64,000 nucleotides of DNA, taken from Zeugodacus cucurbitae. Its lineage: Eukaryota > Arthropoda > Insecta > Diptera > Tephritidae. How positions within the stretch are numbered: position 1 is the first letter of the stretch; every line of letters starts with the position of its first letter. The position numbers and the translations under genes were made by a program. The stretch covers positions 20,211,501 to 20,275,500 of the forward strand of contig NC_071671.1 in NCBI RefSeq assembly GCF_028554725.1. The letters run 5' to 3'. Below are positions 23,226-35,707 of the stretch, piece by piece. The notes under the pieces were generated by a model. The model saw only the letters and a program-made list of their open reading frames with translations, was not told where the DNA came from and ran no database searches.

Positions 23226-26200
23226 GATTTTCAAACCTTTAACCGGTATTAATAATAAATGTTAATAAAATATTATTCCTCAATATTCTCCAGTTACTAC
23301 CAACAAGAGGTCAAAATATTTCTGACTAAAAATAGGTTAAAAGCTGTCACCAGTAACCTTTTCTAGTATTACTGACATTACTGACAATGAATAAGAGTCC
23401 GAGGCAGAGAAAAATAAAAGTAAGCTGACAAGCAAACAAAAAGATAAGAAAACATAATAATTTTTACAAAGCTCAATTTTAATAATAAATACATGTAAAA
23501 ATCACATTTATAAAAGTACCTATTAAAATTAAAATACCGCGAACGGAATATGATATTTTGCCAAACATCTAATTAATTAATTTTATTAGTAAAGAAAATA
23601 TACTTCGATTTCATTAAAAGTCGTTTGTAATTCTCAACTGGTTTATGAAAGTAGATTTTTTTATTTTTCTAAGCTGTTTAGCAATTCTTTCTTTCTAATT
23701 TGTTATAAAGACTACTATTAATCGTTTATACAAATACAAAAATCTATGAGTCCAACTTCAAAAAATTATTCTAGACATATAGATATAAGGCTTGACAGAT
23801 CTTACGTTCTTAACTGTGAGTCATTTGATTATTAAATATATAATATTTCAACTTGATCCAAATGACACATGACTTTTATAAGAAACTTCTTCCGCAAACC
23901 TAAAAATCGTAATTCAAATTTAATTCATCGACCAAAATGTCATTTATCAGCGATCTCTACCATTTCGCGTTAACTTAATCACATGCAGCTGTTAGAACTC
24001 TACACTCATGCCTTTAGCTACGACAACTTTACAACAATTGTGACAAAATGGCGCAACTCAAACTCAATAAAAAACTGGGTGCCACAACAATTCATCTTCA
24101 TTTACGTGCATTTTCCAAAATCGTCAGGCGGCAACAGCAGGCAGTTAAACTGCAGCTGCACGGAGGTGAACTGCAATTAATTGCGCAGCGAAGTTGCATT
24201 GAAAACGAATTTGTGCGCCAACTGTGTGCGAAGTTAACGGATTTTACCATTTTCACGTGCAAGCACGTTTTTTATGATTTCCTTTTTTTTTTGTGTGCGC
24301 TCGTTTTCGAAGGTGTGAAATTTGAATTTGATAGTGAGCAGGTGATGTTGAAACTTCCGCTGGCGTGTGAATTTTTGTAGTTTGTTTGTAGATGATACAG
24401 TGTGATAAATTTCAGAGTTTGCACAGGTGGGGCGCACGTTTGAGAAAGGTAATATGGGTACGCTTGCTACGTGGATTTCATGTGGATTGGTGTTGTGGTG
24501 GGAGGTTGGGAAATTTTTTAGAGTAAAACAACTTTTATTTTTGAAGTAAAATATATACTAATAAAATGCAAATTTGGAATAAAAAATTGGAATTAAAAGA
24601 CTTAATGAATAAACTTTTAAAACACAAAAATTGGAAAATACTGGAAAGGTAGTAAATGTCAATTATAACCCTAAATATAACTTTCAAACAATATCAGGAA
24701 CGCGACTGTGATTTTATCCTAGTGTCAAGGGAATCATCCATATATGTATACTATCGGATCCGATAGACGTTGTCCTGCATGATATCTCTACCACTAGTAT
24801 ATAAAACAAAGTATGAAAGGAAAGAAAATGAAATAATTTCATTATACTATACTTTAAAATAACATAAATTTTTCTAAAAACAATTCGTTATAATCAATAA
24901 CGTTTGTTTAATTTTATCTTAATGTGAGTTGATGAACAATGGATTTGACCTCAGCACCATCTGTTGGGACAAATTGGAATTAATATGGAATTGGATTGGA
25001 TATTTGGTACAGCGACAGTATCGCAACCTGTGGAAATATACAACATTTCTAACCAAAAATAAATGTATCTATGTACCGTTAGGTATTCAATACTTCTTTC
25101 TTAAGGCAAACTGAGTGCTCAAGTCAAATTTTCCAACTTGTTATCTATAAGTACTTATATAAATATGAAATGAGCGCAAAATGTGCGTTATGCATGAAAC
25201 CCACCAGCTGTTGTATACTAAATTAATACAAAAATTCATCTATCTATGCATTTACTCGCGTATGTTAATTTCCACAACAGCTGTATTTACATATTTCCAC
25301 ACTTTACAGCTTAACTGCAATGCGTCTAAAATCGGTCAACCTGCTATTAAAGTGTGCTTAAGACGCAAATTTGCTTAAAAGACACGTATCGTGATAGGCA
25401 AATAATGGTGCGGAGAAGACGGAAAGACGCCAAGCATACGCTTACAAGCGCAACAACACACACGACACCCCACAGTAACAACTACAAAAGCGTTGTTGAT
25501 AATAGTGATTTGTTGTTGTTGGCGTTATTATCACCACACACTTCAAACTTAAAAGGCGACACTAATGTGAAAGCAAATGTCAAATGGTTCCATTTCTTCC
25601 AATTATTTGTTGTTGTTTTTGTTTTAATATGCGTGGACGCATTTGTGTCGCATTACTGACAATCATTTAGCACAGGCGGCATACGCTGGAGCCAACTCAG
25701 GCAGGGCTGTTACTAAAGGATGTTTTTGTTTTTGTGTATGTGGCGCTGAAAAATTAAATCACAGTTTGTTGAAAGCCTGATTTAGTCATATGAATATTTA
25801 TGAGGGTTATTTGGCGCGTCTTTTGAAGACTTCTATAGGCATTACTATGTAATGAATAACACAATAAAATGGTTTTAAAAAATATTTCACCAATTTTGTT
25901 GTTATTTCACAAATCAAATATTAATTTTTGCAGCCAACAATTACTTTTAGGACCCAATCAATTGTGAAATGTCATTTAAAAATATAAATAAGAAGCACTT
26001 CTGTCGTTTTCCATTAAGCAATAATAATAAAATGTACCACATTAATTAAAAAATTTGAATTTTAAATCACAAAAAAATTGTTTTTCATTTTCCATACTGT
26101 CAACAGCTGTCATTTACCAATTATGCTATTAAAAGCATATATCACAATAACTGTCTGCTGCAAATCACATAAGCCATATCTGTACTAAATTTGATATCAA

Positions 26201-27489
26201 ATTTAATTGATGCATTTAAATAATTTCACAAAAATTACTATCAAAACGTATACATTTCATTTTATAAGCTTTATTTAGCAAAAATTTTTGCAGCCAACAT
26301 GGCGTATGAGTGATTTATTTGCACTTAAATTGTATTTGCTACACAAACGCACCGCAAAATGATTTAATGTGTTTATTTGTTTATATTTTCGTATACAGAA
26401 ACTAATTAAACTACATCTTTTTCATAACATTTTCGTTTATAATAAAATGCAGCACAAATACATACAGTATGTAGTTTATTATTTGGCTTGAAATTGCATA
26501 ATGCCATTTAAATTTCATAGCATGACATGCATTCTGCTTTTTCTAGCTTAATTCAATTCTACGCTTTTTAGCTAATCTCCGCATTTTTGCAACTGCCATG
26601 CTTTCAACTCAATTATTTAGCAAACTAATGCTGGGGGGTTTTGTGCTAAGAGTGCATGGTTGCACTGGGCGTATGAGTGATTTTTCATATGGTGGTGTGT
26701 TTTGTGTGGGTAAAAGTGATTTTTTTGTTATACTAGCTTAAATGATTTAGAATTTTTGGATTAAAAATTAAAAAAAGCAGTTTTACTATAAGCAGATGTG
26801 GTTTTGAAAAAATAATTAAAAAATGAAAAAATTCATTAAAACAAATTAAAAAAAAATTAAGAAAAAATAAGAAATAATTATTAAATAAAGAAAAACTAAT
26901 AATTTTATTTTTTAGAAAAGTTAAAAATTAAAAAAAAAATTAGGAATTTTAGTTTTTTTAATACAAAAGCTCTCAAAAATTACGAATTTTTTCAAATTTA
27001 TTTTTCAACATATTTTCAAGCGCCTAATGGAACCATATTCGCGTAACAGTCTCAACTAATTTCTCTTGTAAACCATCACCATATATTTGCTTGATAGTTG
27101 CCAGGTGGGGACCAGGTTTATTTTTGAATTGGAAACAAATCAGTAGGCTTCAAATGCGTGCCTGTAATCGGAAACGCCTGATTTTGAATCAATATTCTAA
27201 TTCATAAATTTCTCTAGAGCCGTCCTGTTCTATATCTAACAGCATGGACTTATCTATATATCTATAGTCGTCTCCCAATTATACTTTATAATTTATTTTA
27301 AACGATTTAATCACATTACAATGGGTTTATATGTTGACTTACAAATTTAATAGTTTTTGGATTCCGATTAATTTTTTAATTTATCCTTGAGACAATCTTT
27401 AATAACTTTAATTGAGCAATTAAGACAATTAGGCTCCTAATTGAACAAAACTCTCAAACTCTAATTGTTTTCAATTTACCGCGTAATAG
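23226..27489. other. AT-rich intergenic
   Basis: No gene is supported. The 110-codon frame at 24048-24380 lies in a GC-richer island (23930-24480) but has no recognisable domain. CAA/GTT runs lie near 25455-25525. Two words recur about 360-366 bp apart: TTTTTGCAGCCAACA at 25925 and 26286, and GCGTATGAGTGATTT at 26303 and 26669. The stretch 26750-27000 is almost pure A/T. Confidence 0.5.
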
Positions 27490-27650
27490 CCTTTTCGCAC
27501 AGGAGCTAATTGAGCCTTTGCTCGATTAAAGCGCAAATTTAGATCGATTTACCATACAAAATAAAAATATAAATTTTCTATATTTAATCGTATTATTTCG
27601 TTTCTCAATTAAAATTTCAATCGATCAATTAATTTTGCTGTACGAAAAGG
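27490..27650. mobile_element. MITE-like 161-bp element
   Basis: The ends are inverted: CCTTTTCGCACAG at 27490-27502 and, on the opposite strand from 27650, CCTTTTCGTACAG, one mismatch in 13. Just inside each end is an A/T stretch with TAATTGA words, also inverted. Near the left end TAATTGAGCctttGCTCGATTA forms its own hairpin. No coding capacity is present. No convincing target duplication is seen, so the superfamily is open. Confidence 0.5.
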
Positions 27651-30600
27651 TTGTAAGTGAGCAATTAGTAAATTATTCAATTAACTTTTAAACTGCAGAT
27701 GTGATAGATTTGCCAAAATACCTCAAGGAATAATAGCTACAACCATCTTAAGTATAATTAAAATTAGTAGAATTGTACTAATGCATATTGATTGTGAAGA
27801 TCGGGATTATAAATTAATAAAATGCTACTCAAATTGAAATTATTACTCAATTCAAGTTTTAGGCAGATAAAAATCCAGATTCTAGTTAGACCGGACGCTC
27901 GTAAGAATAAGCTAAATTGAGTACATTTAAATTTAAAACCCATATGTTAATTTATATATTATTTGCCGCAGCTAATAGACATGTTGGAATACTGTACTAT
28001 AATGAAAAATTAAATTATTAATGTATTTGAATTAAAATGTTTTTTTCAATTATGAGAAATTATTACAAGGTCTATGAAATACTTATGTCACCGTTATTGC
28101 CTTAAATTTTTTTATGTATCTGTTGAAAAGAAAAACGAAAAAATCAATACCCAATATTTATCATCAATAAATAAATAACACGTACATTAATGCACGAACA
28201 TGTAGTCGACGCTAATGAGCTATTAAAATGACTGCAGCGCGACAGTAATGAATAAACAATTTTTTTCATTATGCGACAAAGTGACGCAAAGCGATTATTA
28301 GGCATATACAATAATACCTAGGGCAATATATGTATGTAAGTATAAGTACCCCTAATTCATATTTGCATATGAATATTTGAGTTCAAGGACCCCTCGAGCG
28401 CAAGAAAATTACGTGAAACAACAGAATACGGTAAAAAAAGATGGGGAGAACGAAAGACGTGGGTTAAATGAAGAGCAGTATAAATGTGAGGTCAAAATTA
28501 CAAGCAATTTTGGTTGGAAAGAGTAGTAAAAAAGTGAGTAAATACGAGGATTCAAAGAGATGAGAGGGGAAACAAACTATGCATATGCATTCACTTATCT
28601 TTTTTACTAAATTTCTTAAATGTACATTTCATCATTTGATGTGTTATTATATTAGTAGCTGAGCAAAATACTCCTCAACCTTCTTCTGCAATAAAATGTT
28701 TTTTTTTTGTTTATAAATTACATTAAAATGTATACCCAGTCAGATCCTGTCAAAACTAATAGCCTTAGAGAAAGCACACAAGATAGCAAGTAAAAAATTA
28801 AAGCAAAATATTTTAATAACTTGTAGACAGATTGCATATGATTGCATAAAAATAATGTGCACATATGGCTGGAAACTTTTTGAATTACTTACATTTATCC
28901 AATTTATATTTTTCCTTGGCATCTCATGACTCTGTATTTATCTGTCATCAGCAAAGTAGACAAATAAATATTACATTCAAAGGGAATAAACAAAATGAGA
29001 GAGATTATGTCTACGATATAAATAATATAAATTCAAACAAAGTAGTCTGCTTAACAAAAGCATATCAGTAATATGATAAATGAAAGCTGAGAGTTTGGGT
29101 ATTTGTTTTGTAAAAGTGAGTTATTTATATTAAATTATATTAAAATAAGTCTTAAATGTCTTTTATAAATGATATGTCAGTCTCCTCATTGTATAATCTC
29201 AGGCGTAAACCTCTTAGTTCATTCGTTTAATCAAATTCATGTAATTCTCAACTTGTTAATGTAATTGAAAATGTATAAAACTTGGACTCTGTAGTGGATA
29301 GGCATTTATTTCTGCTTTTTCCACTATTACCGGGACAGCTTCACATTTCATAACCCGTAATAATCGTTATGTGAGTTCTACGGCGCAAATAATAATTTTA
29401 CTGTACTTAATACAATAAAAGAAAGTTGAATAAATAATAAGAAAACCGACGTTAACAGCATAAACAACTCTCAAATAATCTAGACTACTGAAAGTAATTT
29501 CTTTCCTGGGTCCATACCGGTTACATAAACTTGTCGGTATAGCAATCGTGGTCAACCGAGAATTACAGGGATTAGACAAGATCACATATATCGCTATGTA
29601 TTATAGATCTGCTAGCAATTCTTGTCAAAAACTGTTTAAGGTTGGCCCCTGAAGCTACGATCTTACTTCGCTTCTATAGAGAAACTCAAATCAGAAGAAG
29701 ACATTTTATTATTTTATCTTCTAGTTTACGTCACGTATGATGAAGTGAATGAGGAATAAAGCAATATAAAAAATATTTTGTACCTATATGGATTCTTACG
29801 ATTACGATATTCATGGGAAGATGTCTGAATTGTTTTAGTATTGACTGTAGATTACATTATTTTATCTTTAAACAGACAAATGTGACAAAGATGAGATTGA
29901 AGATAATTTGGGTAATGTAAAAGTTAATGATCTGTCCAGTTAAAAATATTGATTTTAAGCTTACTTAAGTCCTGTTCGTTTTGGATCTAATGGCTTTTTG
30001 GCTGTTTAAACTTCATTGTTCCAAACTAACTTATATTCTAACTGGAGTGCCCACAGCGTTTATCTTAGTCATCCTATCCATTCATCCATTATATTTGCAA
30101 GATCAAGAGCACGATATCCAATTACACATATTTCAAGGTAATGAATTTTAGCCTTCAGTTATGTATGTGAGCACATTAGTGCATTTTTGTGTAGGAGTAT
30201 TACAAAAACAACATTTAATGTCGAAAAAGACGCACCAAGCACGAATGCATTATCTTCAAAACGAATACACGCAAAATTTCCATATTTCTAACGTCAAAAG
30301 TGCAGCAAAAAATATTTGTGGCACAATACACTAGTGGGGCAAAAATATTTTAACTAAATGCCACACGAGTGTGAACATATGCCGCATTCCAGTTCGCCAA
30401 CTGTAAGTGTGGCACTCACACACACAAACTTAATCGTGCGCACACAAAATTTTTTTGTACAACTAAAATGCAAATATGCAAAATGGAAATGGAAATGGAG
30501 TGAAATGCGGTAAGAGAGTTTACAAATGTTTTATGGAAAAAACGCTCACAGATAAATGCTAAATGTATGTTGTGATAGCTGGTGTACATAAATGGTAAGC

Positions 30601-31056
30601 AGTGAGCGGTGTATGTTGAGTGTGGAAAATGGTGCCTAAACATTTCGGTAAATATGCTTTTGGGCATTTGTGCAGGTGTGTGTAGTGGTGGCTGTGCTTT
30701 TGCTGCGAAAACAAACTTTCGAAATTTATATAACTGAAAATTATAGCGTAAAAAATAACGGTTATTGTAGCGTAGTAATTTCGTCGCCTGAACAATTATG
30801 CAAAATATTGTATATTTGTATTAAAATAATGTATATTTTTCATATAAAATTCATTATAGGCTCTGTATTCTGCGAAAATATAGTGAAAGTTTATGAATAT
30901 TCCAATATATTTGATTACAATGTTTGGCGCATATAATTGAAATGCGTTTTCACTCCACTTAACTTTGCATAAATATTTATTTTAGACTAGTAATTCTATA
31001 TTCATAATTTAATTTTATTTTTTTGCTTTAAACTGATTTTTAAATATATATAAACA
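27651..31056. other. intergenic, no supported gene
   Basis: The block is AT-rich with short open frames lacking domains (for example 28740-29071, 29367-29585 and 30416-30936). Nothing repetitive or structured stands out beyond homopolymer and TATA runs. Confidence 0.5.
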
Positions 31057-31179
31057 CTAGCAGATCCGGCCACACGTTTTTGTGGCAAGGTATACATTCA
31101 ATTAAGTTGGTCCAATCTTGGCTTCGGCGACGATATTGCTTACTCGAGGTCGATTTATGCTACGCAGCAGGATGACAAC

Positions 31180-31590
31180 TCACACTACTTTTAATTGTAA
31201 AGTGAGTGGTAACAGTAAGGCAATTTTAAATAGTTTGGAATAATTGACTACGTCATCCTGGCTTCTAGCGGTGTCAACTCTCTTGGACCGAAGTTCTAAA
31301 TTGTCCGTCAGTCCGTCAGTAACAGTTGATACAGGAATAATTAGAATAGTCCGGCGTAAATCACCTGCTAACAGAATCCTGTGCAGTACCTCCAGCGACT
31401 TCTTGAATATTTGAAAAATCTTCGTTATAGCGCTATTTTTGGCGATTTTGCCGACTGGTGTTTCGTTTATTTGCAATTTATGAGTAATTTCAAGGCCGAA
31501 TGTGCCGTTTGTTTGCCTACTAACAGGTGTCAAGATGCCCCTATTCCTGAAAATGAGTGAAATTGGTTCTGGAATTACATTAGCCCTCAT
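31180..31590 (-). pseudogene. Helitron helicase fragment, second copy
   Basis: The frame keeps LQINETPVGKIAKNSAITKIFQ, KKSLEVLHRI and ILLAGDLRRTILIIP, the same helicase block as at 18227-18481. A further internal deletion removes the LKDLRDNQN..FGGAM stretch directly before LLAGD, and the RQ.LP motif has decayed to RR.IL. The N-terminal residues come from the shared module and are not helicase. It cannot encode a working helicase. Confidence 0.65.
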
Positions 31591-31625
31591 ATACTATATA
31601 TGATGATTATCTATTGGACTTTATG
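31549..31625. repeat. shared ~75-bp module, copy B
   Basis: This copy reads CTGAAAATGAGTGAAATTGG at 31548-31567, then a GGAATTACATTAGCCCTCAT word and ATACTATATATGATGATT. It sits at the same position in this Helitron as copy A in the first and is closer than copy A to the word at 63916-64000. Confidence 0.65.
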
Positions 31626-32007
31626 CCGAATATATGTCAAATTGTGTGTTATCTTAATAAAATTACATCAATATATTGCGAGCCTAGCCTTAGCCTTTCT
31701 TTATTTGTTACAAATTGTTTTGGGCTATCGACACAACCTTACACAATTGAACAATAACAAAAATATTTTAACAAAGCAACAATGACAACCTTCAAAATAT
31801 TATTTTTTTGTTTTCTCTATTTATATATTTCTTGTCAACTCGAATAAAATTCTCTTATTAATATCTTCCTCGCAATTTTTCCATATTTACTCACTCTAAT
31901 CTTTTCCTTGCCTTCCACGAATTCTTCAAGACTAAAATTAGCCAGATCGGTTTGGCCGTTCTCGACTTTTTGCGAGACTAACGAACAGCAATTAATTTAT
32001 ATATGTA

Positions 32008-32940
32008 AAGGGTGATTTTTTAAGAGCTTGATAACTTTTTAAAAAAAAAAAACGCATAAAATTTGCAAAATCTCATCGGTTCTTTATTTGAAACGTTAGA
32101 TTGGTTCATGACATTTACTTTTTGAAGATAATTTCATTTAAATGTTGACCGCGGCTGCGTCTTAGGTGGTCCATTCGGAAAGTCCAATTTTGGGCAACTT
32201 TTTCGAGCATTTCGGCCGGAATAGCCCGAATTTCTTCGGAAATGTTGTCTTCCAAAGCTGGAATAGTTGCTGGCTTATTTCTGTAGACTTTAGACTTGAC
32301 GTAGCCCCACAAAAAATAGTCTAAAGGCGTTAAATCGCATGATCTTGGTGGCCAACTTACGGGTCCATTTCTTGAGATGAATTGTTCTCCGAAGTTTTCC
32401 CTCAAAATGGCCATAGAATCGCGAGCTGTGTGGCATGTAGCGCCATCTTGTTGAAACCACATGTCAACCAAGTTCAGTTCTTCCATTTTTGGCAACAAAA
32501 AGTTTGTTAGCATCGAACGATAGCGATCGCCATTCACCGTAACGTTGCGTCCAACAGCATCTTTGAAAAAATACGGTCCAATGATTCCACCAGCGTACAA
32601 ACCACACCAAACAGTGCATTTTTCGGGATGCATGGGCAGTTCTTGAACGGCTTCTGGTTGCTCTTCACCCCAAATGCGGCAATTTTGCTTATTTACGTAG
32701 CCATTCAACCAGAAATGAGCCTCATCGCTGAACAAAATTTGTCGATAAAAACATTTCGAACCGAACACTGATTTTGGTAATAAAATTCAATGATTTGCAA
32801 GCGTTGCTCGTTAGTAAGTCTATTCATGATGAAATGTCAAAGCATACTGAGCATCTTTCTCTTTGACACCATGTCTGAAATCCCACGTGATCTGTCAAAT
32901 ACTAATGCATGAAAATCCTAACCTCAAAAAAATCACCCGT
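32008..32940 (-). mobile_element. rosa-like mariner (DD41D), internally deleted
   Basis: The 933-bp element has inverted ends AAGGGTGATTTTTT (left) and ACGGGTGATTTTTTT (right, opposite strand) and is flanked by TA at 32006-32007 and 32941-32942, the target duplication of the Tc1/mariner superfamily. It carries the C-terminal catalytic part of the transposase (32115-32768) and, in another frame, the first 24 residues (32756-32827). The DNA-binding helix-turn-helix region between them is deleted. It sits about 30 bp inside the 5' end of a Helitron, so it arrived after that Helitron. Confidence 0.92.
32115..32768 (-). pseudogene. mariner transposase catalytic domain (DD41D)
   Basis: The 217-codon frame encodes the DDE/D catalytic core of a Tc1/mariner transposase. 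The triad is visible: D15 in FSDEAHF, D108 in FQQDGATCH and D150 in TPLDYFLWG. There are 92 residues between the first two and 41 between the last two, which identifies the DD41D (rosa) group. The core is uninterrupted to its end at IIFKK. The first residues come from a deletion junction. The initial 24 residues of the normal protein, starting MNRLTNEQRLQIIEFYYQ, are still readable upstream in another frame (ATG at 32825-32827). Relatives are about 340-350 residues from memory, so some 110 residues, the paired HTH domain, are lost. A catalytic core without DNA binding should be inactive for transposition. Confidence 0.92.
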
Positions 32941-32965
32941 TATGTATTATATTTATGTAACTGTA

Positions 32966-33090
32966 AATTAGAAGTAAAACAAAATGTTAATTATTAATAT
33001 CTCCTAACTAAATTTCATAAAACTCCGTTCAGCCGTTTAGGCGTGAAAGAGTAACAGACAGACAGAGTTACTTTCGCATTTATAATATTA
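32966..33090. repeat. Helitron-like border sequence
   Basis: The words CCGTTCAGCCGTTTAGGCG, GAAAGAGTAACAGACAGACAG and TTTCGCATTTATAATATTA match a border type common in insect Helitron-like and related non-autonomous repeats, as I remember it. It continues the cluster of Helitron pieces at 31057-32965. Confidence 0.45.
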
Positions 33091-33129
33091 ATATGGATAT
33101 GGCAAAATAGATGAGAGCGATTTATTAAT

Positions 33130-33850
33130 AAATCAGCAGATTCTAAACAAAATTTCATATGAATTTTAATTTGTAATTTGTAATTTTATTATAAACTACT
33201 AGAATAGTGAAAACCATTATATATAGTATATGAGGGCTGAGATAACTCCTAGTCCGATTTTTCACCACTAATTTCCAATACCAAGCTATATTATATCCGA
33301 GACTATATACTCATTTAATTTTACTATGATATCTCACATATGAACCGATATATACGGTATAAAACGCATAGGATATTTGAAAACCCAAATATTAGGTATG
33401 TATATGAGAGCTAGTGGAAGATGTGATCCGATTTAATCTATTTTAGGTTAAAAATTAGCACTGATGCACTGAGGTCTTCAATATCTGGGACCCTTAAAAT
33501 GTATGGTCCTATTTCGATAATTTTTAAATCAGTGATGTCACACCTCAAATTCAGTGTTTGTGTAAGGTTTTGTTTTGATGTTGTTTGATCTTCATTGGCT
33601 CTTGATGTATTTATTGTAAATTGAACTCAGATGAACTTCAAAATTGTGCCACATGGGTAGGCGTGGTTGTTACCTGATTTCATAAGTTTTCCATCGGTAA
33701 CATCAGGGTGCGAAGAAAATATTATGTACCAAATTTCATTGAAATCGGTCGAAGATATGATTTTTGACCCAAAAGTTGCCGACGCCAGCCCTTTTCCATT
33801 TTTAATAAATCTGTGTGCAGTTTTTTTCTACCGTTTCCCAAAGCTTGAAT
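33130..33850. repeat. non-coding dispersed repeat fragment
   Basis: The stretch contains the inverted module copy at 33187-33268, followed by phrases such as GGTAGGCGTGGTTGTTACCTG and ATTTCATTGAAATCGGTCG. These are typical of long non-coding tails of fly dispersed repeats, and they resemble in style the element at 61771-64000. No coding domain is visible, and the frame at 33667-33852 is incidental. Exact borders cannot be fixed. Confidence 0.45.
33187..33268. repeat. shared ~75-bp module, copy D (inverted)
   Basis: Read on the minus strand this gives AGGAGTTATCTCAGCCCTCA, then TATACTATATATAATGGTTTTC and ACTATTCTAGTAGTTTATA, the same order of words as copies A, B and C. Confidence 0.5.
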
Positions 33851-35614
33851 AACCGATAATATACTTATTTTGTACAAACGATCATAGCTCATAACTTTTT
33901 GTCAACAAGTGATTGAGTTTCTAAGGAAAATATTAAACTCAAAATAACCTAATTGGATATTCATAAACATAATCTTTATTTTCTCCCAGCAAAGCTTTAG
34001 CTTTACTAATCAGATTAAATATAAAGCTTAGTTTTCGCCATTTAAATAAAAAGATCCAATTTTATAACTCTACCTAGGAATTATGCAGAAATTCACTTAA
34101 AATGATAAAATGAGGTTTGTATTATATATTTGGAAAGGGTTACCTAAAAATACTTCTACAATGTGGTTATATGCTGATTTAACGAACATAATTCAGAGGG
34201 ACCTTACCCCAGAACCCAGAAAGAGCTCATAATCAATATTCGAGATATAACAGAACCACCTAGAATAATCTGCCTTAGAACACACTAATTTCTTCTAAAT
34301 CTCATGAAACAATAACCAAGAATCTGGATATCATTTTTGAAATGTTTTCAATCACCCACAAAAGTTATCATAGCCATACAACAAAACAACAGTCCCTCCA
34401 GAACTTTCAATAGGCCGAGAACAACTTGATGTTCAAAGTGTTCCAAGTAATTCAGGAATAAAGTCTAATCATAGTACCACAAGCTAATTATCCCATTAAA
34501 ATGATTTCTTATATATGTTGTGAAAAACGTTATTACATTCATATATAAAATATTTGGTTCTCTCAAAATAAAGATAATATAACAAGCCTCCAAGAGATCC
34601 TACACTGCAGTTATAGAAATTTATTATTGAAATGGTTGAAAGATCGCCAGTTCATTGTAGTCATATTACCGACCCAAAAAATTAATTTAGTTTCTTCACG
34701 AATTATTTTTCATTTAAAATTCAAACAAAAAGCAAACAGTAAATTTAAAAATTCAATAGCAAACTGTTGCTTCCAGCACATGCCCCCTACATGCTTACCA
34801 TACCCTGAACAAATTGCCAATCACGCAACCCACGCGCCTTAATTTCAATTTATGGCGCTATGTGAGCTCAAATGTATTGTAAATGCAAGTCATAACTCGA
34901 TTTATCATTTGACAATGAGTAATCATAAAATGTAACTTACAACGCAACGCAAAGGGATGGAGGGTTAACAGCGCAACAGGACCAACAACGTAAAGCAACA
35001 CTGTGTCATGACATTGTAAAATGGACGCTTGAGATTAAGCAAAATCAAATATGTCAGTGTTAAAGCGAAATCAGAAATCTCGCTGACGATGAGGAAGTAT
35101 GAAAACAATAACAACAAAAAATACTAAAAATAAGAAAGAAAAAAAAGTTAAGCTCATAAAGTTTCAAGACGTTCGAAGCGGCGGTAATAAAATTATGCAC
35201 ATCGTTTATGCGCCTTATTGTAGGCAATAAAATGCGAATGATGGCATACAGAAAGGTGGAAAACGATTTGACAGAGCTCTTATTACTCGCAGCTGATTTC
35301 AGTTTATTGCTTTCCTTTTCCGGTTTTATCTGTTTTATTATTGTAACAGGGAAACAGTGTTTTTTTGCTTTTTGTTCCGGCTTTCATTTATTTATTTAGT
35401 TTCAGTAGCCAGCTCTTGAGTTGAAAACACATTTTATTGTTGTATTTCTCATTTAATTCATTTTTCTTCATACAAGGGTAGTTAGATGAGTCGGCGAGTG
35501 TTTAAGAATAAATTTTTCTCTGTTAATACTGTTATTTTTTATCTGTTAAAACGAAAATCTTTTTCTATAACTTCAGTCAAGTGTTTTAAAAACATAGAAC
35601 AACTTTTAAAGTTT
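33851..35614. other. AT-rich intergenic
   Basis: No gene is supported. The short frames at 34627-34842 and 35208-35399 show no domain. Confidence 0.5.
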
Positions 35615-35707
35615 GAAAGCTCTCAAAAGAAGCTTTTTGAACTGTGAAAGCTCTCGGTAGGAGCTTTTTAAAGGTTCAAAGCTCTCAAAAAGAAGCTTTC
35701 TTAGAGA
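35615..35707 (+). repeat. 31-bp minisatellite, three units
   Basis: Units start at 35615, 35646 and 35677, exactly 31 bp apart. Each has the form .AAAGCTCTC.....GAGCTTT or .AAAGCTCTC....AGAAGCTTT, so every unit is also an imperfect inverted repeat able to form a small hairpin. The third unit is followed by TTAGAGAG, which extends the complementarity. Confidence 0.8.

Larger units (their letters stand above)
31057..32965 (-). mobile_element. second Helitron, split by a mariner
   Basis: This is a relative of the element at 17358. It shares the CTAGCAG..CCGG edge (CTAG at 31057-31060), the TTTTTGTGGC.AAGGTATACATT word, the TTTATGCTACGCAGCAGGATGACAAC region, a helicase remnant (31180-31590), the shared module and the terminal stretch with GACTTTTTGCGAGACTAACG near 31964-31983. 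Compared with the first copy it lacks about 280 bp near its 3' hairpin, so the hairpin is destroyed, and it has a single copy of the 45-bp unit. Its 5' end is interrupted by the mariner at 32008-32940. From about 32966 to 33090 another repeat end follows, with GTTCAGCCGTTTAGGCGTG and TTCGCATTTATAATATTA words typical of insect Helitron-like borders. Confidence 0.65.

Noticed and set aside
24048..24380. 110-codon plus-strand frame as a possible small gene
   Set aside because: No domain, no flanking splice or promoter signals that I can defend; cysteine and phenylalanine content follows local composition.
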